NCBI GenBank assembly: GCA_013360535.1
Contig: JABWBL010000026.1
Span: forward strand, 1-14,526
Length of the DNA: 14,526 bases
Direction: 5' to 3'
From: Planctomycetaceae bacterium
GTDB lineage: Bacteria; Planctomycetota; UBA1135; GCA-002686595
The notes below the pieces were generated by a model. That model was not told where the DNA came from and searched no databases. It saw only the letters and a list, made by a program, of their open reading frames with translations. Of the stretch, positions 1 through 6,125 are shown piece after piece. Numbering within the stretch: position 1 is the first letter of the stretch; each line of letters opens with the position of its first letter. The translations under genes were made by a program, and so were the position numbers.

Positions 1-188
1 GGTAACTCCGGCAAGCCCCGTGCTTCGTCCGCGGCGCGGGGGGCTTCGTCCAGATAGGCCGTCTCGGCAGCGTCCTCGCCCCACAGGCTGCCGAACAACG
101 CGTAGCGCTGGTAGGCCATGACACCAAGACCCGCCAGCCCCAACAGCAAAGACACCACGGCCACCAGGGGCCACCGCACGCCCGTCAT
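1..188 (-). CDS. N-terminus of a membrane-anchored protein of unknown function (runs off left edge)
   Basis: The minus strand reads from an ATG at 188-186 without a stop to the window edge, giving 62 residues. Residues 6-25 form one hydrophobic helix (start MTGVRWPLVAVVSLLLG, then Leu/Ala/Gly-rich), followed by a Tyr/Trp-containing stretch and an acidic, Ala-rich segment (residues 38-58). This suggests a single-pass membrane anchor or uncleaved signal sequence with the rest outside the cytoplasm. A purine-rich GGAG lies about 7 bases before the ATG (complement of 191-199), which supports the start. It has the same strand as the SpoU fragment to its right and is separated from it by a 261-base gap. 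I do not recognise the family; too little is present to name it. Confidence 0.6.
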   Translation of the reverse strand, partial: MTGVRWPLVAVVSLLLGLAGLGVMAYQRYALFGSLWGEDAAETAYLDEAPRAADEARGLPEL

Positions 189-344
189 CGCTCCACTCCA
201 AGCAAGTGCCACGCTGAAGATTGGCTGGCGAGCTTGAAAGCAAGTACTGATACGGCTCGCCGGCCTGCTGCAAGAATGGTTTCCGCCAGGCGAACCAACC
301 GACTTGAATCGCTGCGATAGCGGGGTGACGAAAGCGCGACGGAC

Positions 345-391
345 GTGCCGCCCGCGCTGCGAACTAACGCTTAGCCTAACGGGCGGCGCAC
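345..391 (-). terminator. Stem-loop downstream of the SpoU fragment (possible terminator)
   Basis: An 8-bp perfect inverted repeat, GCCGCCCG (347-354) with CGGGCGGC (380-387), encloses 25 bases that contain a second small inverted repeat, CTAA/TTAG (364-374). It lies about 60 bases downstream of the SpoU stop on the minus strand, so it may end that transcript, but there is no U tract. The rest of the 189-449 gap shows no coding frame I can support and no clear promoter. Confidence 0.3.
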
Positions 392-449
392 TATCGTTGC
401 AGAATCAGCTGAAGGCCCAGGCCCTGCAATCTGTCGTGGGCGTTCGTGA

Positions 450-665
450 TCATTTATGGGAAACACGGCGCTGGCGCAGAGCTTCGTAGAGGAGGATACC
501 GGCAGCCACGGTGACGTTCAGGGAGCTGACCTCGCCAAGCTGGGGTAAGGCGACCGTCTCGTCGGCCAACTCGCGCGCCCCGTCGCTGAGACCGTCGCTC
601 TCGTTGCCCACCAGCAGGCAGACCCGCCCCCCGAAATCGCAGTCCCAGAAGGACCGCGTGGCACG
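450..665 (-). pseudogene. 3' fragment of a SpoU/TrmH-family RNA 2'-O-methyltransferase gene
   Basis: Read on the minus strand this stretch encodes the C-terminal ~71 residues of a SpoU (SPOUT) methyltransferase, ending at TGA 452-450. The family's last two conserved motifs are visible: LLVGNESDGLSD (the GNE motif that helps form the trefoil knot) and LPQLGEVSSLNVTVAAGIL (the SLNVSVA motif that binds S-adenosylmethionine), followed by the usual YEALRQR tail. Such enzymes methylate ribose in tRNA or rRNA; the target cannot be told. The knot's first half and the whole N-terminal part (normally 100-200 residues more) are absent: to the right of about 665 the DNA becomes an EamA transporter gene on the other strand. 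The fragment has no ATG, GTG or TTG that would include the GNE motif. It is either a broken gene or one side of a mis-assembly. Confidence 0.8.
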
Positions 666-1083
666 CGCCGAGGCGGCTACGCCGCTGCCGGTGACGCTGG
701 TGTGTTTCCTCGTCGTCGCGGTCGGCGGAGCGGCGACGCTCGGCCTCGGTCTCGGCCTCGAGGGCGCTCCGGAGCCGGCGAAGCTGCTCGAGCTCGTCGG
801 GCAGCGCGATTTCTGGCTCCCGACCGTGCTCGCCTCGCTGCTCGCGACCGTCCTGGCCCTCAGCCTGATGAACCTGTTCCAGCGCGACCTCGACCCGGTC
901 CGCGCCGCGATCGTCTACGCCATCGAGCCGGTTTGGGCTTCCCTGTTCGGCCTCGCGCTGGGTTTCGACGAGCCCTCGGGCTGGCTGTACTTCGGCGGCG
1001 GAGCGCTGCTCGCCGGCAATCTGGTCGCCGAGCTCGGCCCCGCGCTCCTGCGCCGCCGCAGCGACGGCTCCCGCGCCGCTTGA
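661..1083 (+). pseudogene. 3' half of an EamA/DMT-family transporter gene
   Basis: The plus strand from about 661 to TGA 1083 encodes some 140 residues with four hydrophobic helices: around TPLPVTLVCFLVVAVGG, FWLPTVLASLLATVLAL, AAIVYAIEPVWASLFGLAL and GWLYFGGGALLAGNLVAEL. The segment with RAAIVYAIEPVWASLFGLAL matches the conserved EP-containing helix of the second EamA repeat of drug/metabolite exporters. A full protein has ten helices (two five-helix repeats, about 300 residues), so the first repeat and at least one more helix are missing. The frame is open back to an ATG at 511, but 511-650 is the antisense of the SpoU fragment and reads as low-complexity Ser/Pro/Arg, so that start is not credible. 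The gene is truncated at the same point as its neighbour; the substrate is unknown. Confidence 0.75.
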
Positions 1084-1163
1084 GCGCATCTTTCCGGTCC
1101 GGTTTGCCGCTCGCGGAAGGCCGCCGGTATCCTGTTCCGCCCGTGCGACAGCACGCCACCGCC

Positions 1164-1484
1164 ATGAGCGACACCACCACCGAAGCCGTCTATGCCCAGC
1201 TCCGCCAGGTCTACGATCCGGAGATCCCGGTCAACATCGTCGATCTCGGCCTGATCTACGACGTCAAGGTCGACGGCCCCACCTGCAAGGTGACCATGAC
1301 GCTCACGTCGCAGTCCTGCCCGGAAGCCAAGACGATCCCCGACTTCGTCAAGCGCCGCTGCAACACCGTCCCCGGCATCACCAACACCGACGTCGCCGTC
1401 GTGTGGGAGCCGCAGTGGACGCCCCAGCGCATCTCCCCCGAAGGCCGCAAGCTGCTCGGCATCGACGAAGAACCCGAGAGCTGA
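1164..1484 (+). CDS. MIP18/SufT-type (DUF59) iron-sulfur cluster assembly protein
   Basis: This 106-residue protein is a complete single MIP18-family (formerly DUF59) domain. Diagnostic motifs are DPEIPVNIVDLGLIYDV (18-34), a TLTSQSCPEAK loop holding the conserved Cys52, VPGI at 69-72 and a WEPQWTPQRISPEGRKLLG ending (81-99). Bacterial SufT and eukaryotic CIA2/MIP18 belong to this family and help insert Fe-S clusters into target enzymes; Cys52 is the likely reactive residue, and Cys41 and Cys66 are extra. It acts in the cytoplasm. The ATG at 1164 was chosen because homologous sequence begins within ten residues of it; no good Shine-Dalgarno precedes it. It sits 80 bases after the transporter fragment, with no suf or isc genes nearby. 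The PaaD phenylacetate-oxygenase subunit shares the fold, but no paa genes are present, so Fe-S assembly is preferred. Confidence 0.9.
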   Translation: MSDTTTEAVYAQLRQVYDPEIPVNIVDLGLIYDVKVDGPTCKVTMTLTSQSCPEAKTIPDFVKRRCNTVPGITNTDVAVVWEPQWTPQRISPEGRKLLGIDEEPES

Positions 1485-1575
1485 GTCGGGCCCTGCCGAT
1501 CGATTCGGAGCACGAATCGACGGCTTGAGAAGGAGTGCGAGCGCGGCTGGCGGGCACGGGGCGAGACTCGTCGCC

Positions 1576-3177
1576 GTGAAGTTCCTCCTGCGCCTCCTGG
1601 TGTCGGTCCTGCCGCTGCTCGCGGTGGGCTGCACCTCGCTCGACCGGATGGTGCGCGTCTCGCCGTTCTCCGACGCGGAGCCGACGCCGCAACGCACGAA
1701 CGCCTGGCCGCTGTACTGGTCCGACCACGGCAGCAGCGCGCTCCTGTGGCCGCTGGCGGACTGGGACGAGCAGGGCTTCGCCGTCCGGCCGCTCGCCGCG
1801 CGCGACGGCGACGAGTTCGACCTGCTCTGGCCGCTCGCGCACGTCTCCCTCGACGACGGCAGTTTCTGGGCGCTGACCGCCTACCACCACGCCGCGACCG
1901 GCAGTTGGGGGCTCGCACCGCTGTTCGGCTGGGGTCGAACCCGCTTCGTCGGCCCAGTCTTCTGGACCAAGGGCGGCGAGGGCCCCCACGGACTCTTCCC
2001 GCTCTACTGGCGCGACGAAACGCGCGGTGTCCGCGTCGTCGCGCCGCTGTGGTGGGAGCTCGGAGACAGCTTCGCGCTCGCCCCGTTGTGGTGGCACAGC
2101 CGCCGCAGTGACTCTCGGGTGCTGTTCCCGTTCTGGTGGCAATTTGCGAGCGCCGATGGCTCGCGCAAGGACCGGGTGCTGTTCCCGCTCGCGTACCGGC
2201 GCGACGAGGGTCCCTGGCACCACGTCGTCACGCCCTTGGGCGGGCGCGGCTGGAGCGACGACGGAGCCGAGTCGTTCACCAACGTGCTCGGCCCGCTGTA
2301 CCACTCGGCCCGGCGCGGTGACGACTACAGCTACACCGCGGTGCTCTGGCCGGTCTACGCGTCCGAACGCACGGGCGAGCGCCGCTGGACGCGCCTCGCG
2401 CCTCTTTGGGAGCGCGAGACCGATCCGACGCGGGACCTCGAGGACACTCGCATCCTGCTCGGGCTCGGACGCCACGTCTCGGACCCGCGGGGCCAGTCTT
2501 GGCGGCTGAGTCCGCTGGTGCAGTGGGCCGACACGGAGGCGCACGAGCACTGGCTCGACCCTTTCACGCTGTATCGCCACGTCCGGACCCCGACCTCGCT
2601 CCGCCGTGGCGGACTGCTCGCCTCATTCGACAGCCACGATCCCGATGCCTCGGGCGAGTTCCAGTCATGGACCGCGCGCCTGCTGCTGATCGGGCGAGTC
2701 GAGCACGATTCGGAGCCGCCGGTTCGGCCGCCGCTGGAGGAGTGGCGCAGCGAGCACGCCCCGGACTCCCGCTTCGCCCGCGATCGCGCAGGACTGCTGT
2801 TCGACTGGTTCCTCTGGGACTCGCTGGTTCTCGAAGGCGGCGCGCACGACGGAGAGCGGGCGGAGCACCACAACCGCATCCCCCTGCTGTGGGAGTACCA
2901 GCGGACGCGCGACAGGCTCGAGTGGGACGCGCTCCTGTGGTGCGTCTCGTCGGAACGCTCCGGCGAGGAAGACCGCTTCCTCCTCGGCTGGGGGCTCTAC
3001 CGCCGCGTGCAGCGTGGCGAGCACGTGAAGCGGGATGTCTTCCCGTTCTTCACCTGGGATTCGGGGCCGGACTCGAGCGACGTCTCGTTCCTCGGCCGCG
3101 TCTTCCGCCGCTCGCGGCGCGGCGAGAAGACGGGTGGGTATTTCCTGTTCGTGCCTTGGGGCGACGAGCTCGACTGA
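1576..3177 (+). CDS. Putative lipoprotein with many aromatic-Pro-Leu-aromatic repeats
   Basis: The start is taken as GTG 1576, because it gives a lipoprotein signal peptide (KFLLRLLVSVLPLLAVGC) with Cys19 as the lipidation site. A TTG at 1525 would add 17 Arg/Ala-rich residues. The mature part (about 515 residues) holds at least 15 variants of a short motif, hydrophobic-aromatic-Pro-Leu-aromatic-aromatic: WPLYW, LWPLADW, LAPLFGW, VGPVFW, LFPLYW, VAPLWW, LAPLWW, LFPFWW, LFPLAY, LGPLYH, LWPVYA, LAPLWE. They are spaced about 15-30 residues apart with charged Arg/Asp turns between. The alternation suggests short beta-strands in a propeller, solenoid or outer-membrane-like barrel. The last 180 residues keep looser copies (FPFFTW, LFVPWG). 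The function is unknown; the lipobox suggests periplasmic or outer-membrane location. It converges with the GT2 gene, the stops lying 13 bases apart. I do not recognise a named family. Confidence 0.8.
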   Translation: MKFLLRLLVSVLPLLAVGCTSLDRMVRVSPFSDAEPTPQRTNAWPLYWSDHGSSALLWPLADWDEQGFAVRPLAARDGDEFDLLWPLAHVSLDDGSFWALTAYHHAATGSWGLAPLFGWGRTRFVGPVFWTKGGEGPHGLFPLYWRDETRGVRVVAPLWWELGDSFALAPLWWHSRRSDSRVLFPFWWQFASADGSRKDRVLFPLAYRRDEGPWHHVVTPLGGRGWSDDGAESFTNVLGPLYHSARRGDDYSYTAVLWPVYASERTGERRWTRLAPLWERETDPTRDLEDTRILLGLGRHVSDPRGQSWRLSPLVQWADTEAHEHWLDPFTLYRHVRTPTSLRRGGLLASFDSHDPDASGEFQSWTARLLLIGRVEHDSEPPVRPPLEEWRSEHAPDSRFARDRAGLLFDWFLWDSLVLEGGAHDGERAEHHNRIPLLWEYQRTRDRLEWDALLWCVSSERSGEEDRFLLGWGLYRRVQRGEHVKRDVFPFFTWDSGPDSSDVSFLGRVFRRSRRGEKTGGYFLFVPWGDELD

Positions 3178-3190
3178 GGCGTGGGCGCGC

Positions 3191-4129
3191 TCAGCCGCGC
3201 GGCGGGTCGTAGGTGGCTTGTTTGGCGCCTTGGTAGGCGGCCTGGATCTGGCACATCGCCCAGAGGTTGGCGCAGCCTTCCCAGTGGCGACGGAAGTCCT
3301 CGGGCAGGTCGACGGCTTCGCGGCAGGCCTTGCGGAAGGCCTCGGTGGTCTGGCCGAGGCGCACGACGAAGTCCTGGAGCGTCGGGATCGGGTCGTGGTC
3401 GGTGAGCCGCCGGCGGACCTGGTGCGTCTGGGCGACACGGGTCGAGAATTCGACCACGTTGACGTCGTGGGAGTGCTCGACCACGGCGTTGGCGGCGAAC
3501 ACGAGCCGGTAGCCGTGCAGGAGCACGGTGCGCGCCCACTCGACGTCCTCGCCGAACATGCTCTTGGGGAACGGATGGCGGCGGATCACGCTCTTGCGGA
3601 CGGCGCTCGACACGTTGTCGAACACGAGGATGCGCATGCGGTCGGAGGGCTCGAGAGCGGCCCATTCGGTGGGACTGAGCGGCTCGGTGACGCGGTTGGC
3701 CTGCGCGGCGGCCATGTGCGCGGAGAGGTTGATGCGCTGGTAGGGATGGCAGGCGGGCTGCGGGACCTGACGGGCCCAGGTTCCGGCGACGAGCGGGTCC
3801 TCGAAGGGCGCGAGCAGGTTCTCGAGCCAGTCGGGGTTGGCCGGGAGCGCGTCCTGCGAGAGCAGCGCGATCAGCTCGGTCGGACACTCGAGCACGCCGC
3901 AGTTGCGCGTCAGGCCGTGGTCGTACTCGCGCTTCCAGATCTCGCGAAACTGCACGCCGTGGCGGGCGAGCACGTCGCGCGAGCCGTCGCTCGAGCCCGA
4001 ATCGATCGCGCGCAGGTGGACTTGGCGCTGCGTCCGCTGGCCTCGGATCGCCGTGAGCACCCGCTCGAGCCGCTCGCCCCCGTTGAGGACCGGGAGGAAG
4101 ACCGTGACGGGCTCAGGGGACGATTGCAT
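3191..4129 (-). CDS. GT2-family glycosyltransferase (rhamnosyltransferase-like)
   Basis: This 312-residue soluble GT-A enzyme has the expected order of motifs: nucleotide-binding start FLPVLNGGERLERVL (11-25), AIDSGSSDGS (41-50, Asp43 contacting the nucleotide), YDHGLTRN (69-76), and LLSQDALPANPDWL (89-102), where QDA stands in for the metal-binding DXD. It also has GEDVEWARTVLLHGYRL (193-209), the acceptor-side ED motif with the catalytic base. The FDHGxTRN-type and SQDA motifs resemble bacterial rhamnosyltransferases, so transfer of a deoxyhexose to a growing surface glycan is plausible but inferred. There is no membrane segment. The ATG at 4129 puts the first beta-strand eight residues in. 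It is divergent from the GT4 gene across 71 bases, which suggests one surface-polysaccharide locus. Confidence 0.88.
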   Translation of the reverse strand: MQSSPEPVTVFLPVLNGGERLERVLTAIRGQRTQRQVHLRAIDSGSSDGSRDVLARHGVQFREIWKREYDHGLTRNCGVLECPTELIALLSQDALPANPDWLENLLAPFEDPLVAGTWARQVPQPACHPYQRINLSAHMAAAQANRVTEPLSPTEWAALEPSDRMRILVFDNVSSAVRKSVIRRHPFPKSMFGEDVEWARTVLLHGYRLVFAANAVVEHSHDVNVVEFSTRVAQTHQVRRRLTDHDPIPTLQDFVVRLGQTTEAFRKACREAVDLPEDFRRHWEGCANLWAMCQIQAAYQGAKQATYDPPRG

Positions 4130-4200
4130 CGGGGGAAGCGGTGCGAAGCGACGATAGCATAGGCCCTTCGCTCCGCCCCCGGCCCGAAGCTCCCCAGACG
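4130..4200. promoter_or_regulatory. Divergent intergenic region between two glycosyltransferase genes
   Basis: These 71 bases must hold at least part of the promoters for both genes unless transcription starts inside a coding region. They contain an inverted repeat GCGAAG (4143-4148) and CTTCGC (4166-4171). Between its arms lies the only AT-leaning patch, GATAGCATAG (4153-4162), which could supply a -10 element on either strand (TATGCT on the minus strand). No matching -35 hexamer is evident, so this is only a candidate shared operator or promoter. Confidence 0.35.
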
Positions 4201-5562
4201 ATGCGCATCCTGCAGGTCGCCCACGGATTCCCGCCGGACCAGATGGCCGGGGCCGAGGTCTACACGTGGGCCGTGTCGCGCGAGCTCGCCCGGCTGGGCC
4301 ACGACGTGCACGTCTTCGTGCCGGGCGTGCGGCCCAACCACCCCAACCTCGCGCGGGTGGAAGAGCGTGTCGACGGCCTGCCCGTGACGCGCCTCAACCT
4401 GCTCCCCGGCTCGCCGCACCGGCTCGAGATCACCTACTGGAATCCGACCGTCGACCGCTGCTTCGCGGAGTACCTGCGCGACCTGCGCCCGGAGGTCATC
4501 CACGTGCAGCACACGCTCGGCCTCTCCGCCGGCGTGTTCCAGGTCGCGCGCGAGGCCGGCATCCCGACGCTCTTCACGCTGCACGACTTCTGGTACCACT
4601 GCCCGCGCGGCCAGCGCATCACGCCGCGCAACCACCTGTGCGAGCAGGTCGAGCCGTGGCGCTGCGCCCTGTGCGTCGGTACGTGGCGCGCGGTGTGGTT
4701 CCGCAAGTGGGGCACGAACTACGTGCGCGGCCGCACGGCGGAGACCCGCGGCGAAGGCGTGGCGACGCGCGCGCTCAAGCTGCCGCTGCGCACGTTGAAG
4801 TACATCGCGGACGAGGCCTGGCGAGCGCCGATCCTGCACCGCAACGAGCTCCTGCTCGACGCCATGCTCAAGGCCGACCGCATCCTCGCGCCGTCGCGCT
4901 TCCTGATGGAGCGTTTCGTCGAGCAGGGCGTGCCGGCGGAGCGCCTGCACTTCTCCGAATACGGCATGGACGACGCGCCCTTCCGCGCCGCGCCGCCGCG
5001 GCCCGTGCGCGATCCGGCCGCGCGGCCCGTGCGCTTCGGCTTCGTCGGCACGCTGATGCCGACCAAGGGCCCGGACTTGCTCGTCGAAGCATTCCAATCG
5101 CTGCCGCACGAAGGCGCGACGCTCGAGCTCTTCGGCGCCGGCACCGGACCGAAGACCGAGGGCTACATCGAGGGGATGAAGCGCTCGAACCGCCACCCGG
5201 GCGTGCACTTCCGCGGGCGCTTCGACAACAAGCGCATCGCCGAGATCCTCGCGGGCCTCGACGTGCTCGTGGTGCCCAGTCGCTGGTGGGAAAACGCGCC
5301 GCTGACGATCCACGAGTCGGTGATGGCGCGCATGCCGGTGGTGGTGAGCGACCACGGCGGCATGCGCGAACTCGCGGAGCGCTTCGGCAACGCGCTCGGC
5401 TTCCGGCCGAACGATCCCGCCGACCTCGCGCGCGTGCTGCGGCGCTTCCTCGACGAGCCGGGCCTGTGGGCGCAGCTCGCGCCCAAGCGCCCGGTTCGTT
5501 CCGTCCACGACGATGTCGTCGGCTTGATCGAGCACTACCGCGCGCTCGTCGGCCCGCGTTAG
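4201..5562 (+). CDS. GT4-family glycosyltransferase (GT-B fold)
   Basis: This protein has 453 residues with two Rossmann-like domains. The N-terminal (acceptor) domain opens MRILQVAHGFPP and has the glycine loop AGAEVYTWAVSRELARLGHDV (16-36), HVQHTLGLSAGVF (101-113) and TLHDFWYHCPRGQ (126-138). The C-terminal (donor) domain begins RFGFVGTLMPTKGPDLLVEAF (278-298). It carries the family's EX7E motif at Glu364-Glu372 within ENAPLTIHES, which binds the nucleotide sugar. Cys134, Cys147, Cys155 and Cys158 sit in the HDFWYHC-to-CALC insert seen in some GT4 enzymes and could bind metal or form disulfides. ATG 4201 is preferred over the in-frame GTG at 4141, because the first beta-strand normally starts at the methionine. 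The donor sugar is unknown. Its stop overlaps that of the convergent CBS gene by four bases. Confidence 0.9.
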   Translation: MRILQVAHGFPPDQMAGAEVYTWAVSRELARLGHDVHVFVPGVRPNHPNLARVEERVDGLPVTRLNLLPGSPHRLEITYWNPTVDRCFAEYLRDLRPEVIHVQHTLGLSAGVFQVAREAGIPTLFTLHDFWYHCPRGQRITPRNHLCEQVEPWRCALCVGTWRAVWFRKWGTNYVRGRTAETRGEGVATRALKLPLRTLKYIADEAWRAPILHRNELLLDAMLKADRILAPSRFLMERFVEQGVPAERLHFSEYGMDDAPFRAAPPRPVRDPAARPVRFGFVGTLMPTKGPDLLVEAFQSLPHEGATLELFGAGTGPKTEGYIEGMKRSNRHPGVHFRGRFDNKRIAEILAGLDVLVVPSRWWENAPLTIHESVMARMPVVVSDHGGMRELAERFGNALGFRPNDPADLARVLRRFLDEPGLWAQLAPKRPVRSVHDDVVGLIEHYRALVGPR

Positions 5563-6011
5563 TCGACGTCGGGCACTTCCGTCGCGAGCACCGCCGGCGA
5601 GCTGCGCCGGATCACGTGGCTCATCTGCCACAGCTCGTCCGCGGCGCTGACCACGAGGTCGTCGAGCGTGACGACGCCCGCGAGCTCGCCCAAGGCGTTG
5701 ACGACCGGCAGCCGCCGGATGCCGTGCGTGCGCATCACGGTCAGCGCATCCTCGACCTCCGTCGACGCGCTCACGACCTGCGGCGACGGCGTCTGGATCT
5801 CGGTCACCGGCGTCGTCGCCGGATCGCGGCCCTCGCCGGCGCAGCGCAGCGCGATGTCGCGGTCGGTGACCACGCCGATCGGGCGCCGCCGCGTGTCGAC
5901 GACGACCAGCATGCCGACCGAGCGCGTCGCCATGCGCTGGGCCGCCGTGCGGGCCGATTCGTAGGCCTCGACCGTGTCCACGTCGTGCTGGCAGATGCGC
6001 GCGATGCTCAT
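5559..6011 (-). CDS. Two-CBS-domain protein
   Basis: This 150-residue cytoplasmic protein is made of a tandem CBS pair (Bateman module). CBS1 (about 9-58) has SVGMLVVVD and PIGVVTDRDIAL; CBS2 (about 74-126) has HGIRRLPVVN and LAGVVTLDDLV. Such pairs bind adenosyl nucleotides (AMP, ATP, SAM or NADH) and act as energy or redox sensors, usually by contacting a partner protein. The partner is unknown here. The start at ATG 6011, rather than one at 6095, is fixed by a strong AGGAGG five bases upstream and by alignment of CBS1. It lies 114 bases downstream of the hybrid histidine kinase on the same strand, so the two are probably cotranscribed and may act together. It ends in stop codons overlapping the convergent GT4 gene (5559-5562). 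Confidence 0.92.
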   Translation of the reverse strand: MSIARICQHDVDTVEAYESARTAAQRMATRSVGMLVVVDTRRRPIGVVTDRDIALRCAGEGRDPATTPVTEIQTPSPQVVSASTEVEDALTVMRTHGIRRLPVVNALGELAGVVTLDDLVVSAADELWQMSHVIRRSSPAVLATEVPDVD

Positions 6012-6016
6012 GGGAG

Positions 6017-6022
6017 CCTCCT
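6017..6022 (-). promoter_or_regulatory. Strong Shine-Dalgarno of the CBS gene
   Basis: AGGAGG on the minus strand, five bases before the ATG at 6011. It decides the start against the in-frame ATG at 6095, which would add 28 low-complexity residues. Confidence 0.85.
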
Positions 6023-6125
6023 CGGAACGCTGCGGAATCGGGGCGCGGGCCGGTGCCGAACGCTGGGCGTCGGCCATCCGCCCAATCAGGGCCACGAACG
6101 CGCGCGACTCCAGTACGGAGTTGCG

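Noticed and set aside
345..391. Integron attC-like site (GCCTAAC next to an inverted repeat)
   Set aside because: Only one core-like heptamer is present; no matching GTTRRRY partner at the right spacing and no cassette or integrase nearby.
511..660. Start of the EamA protein at ATG 511
   Set aside because: This stretch is the antisense of conserved SpoU motifs and translates to Ser/Pro/Arg-rich sequence without membrane helices.
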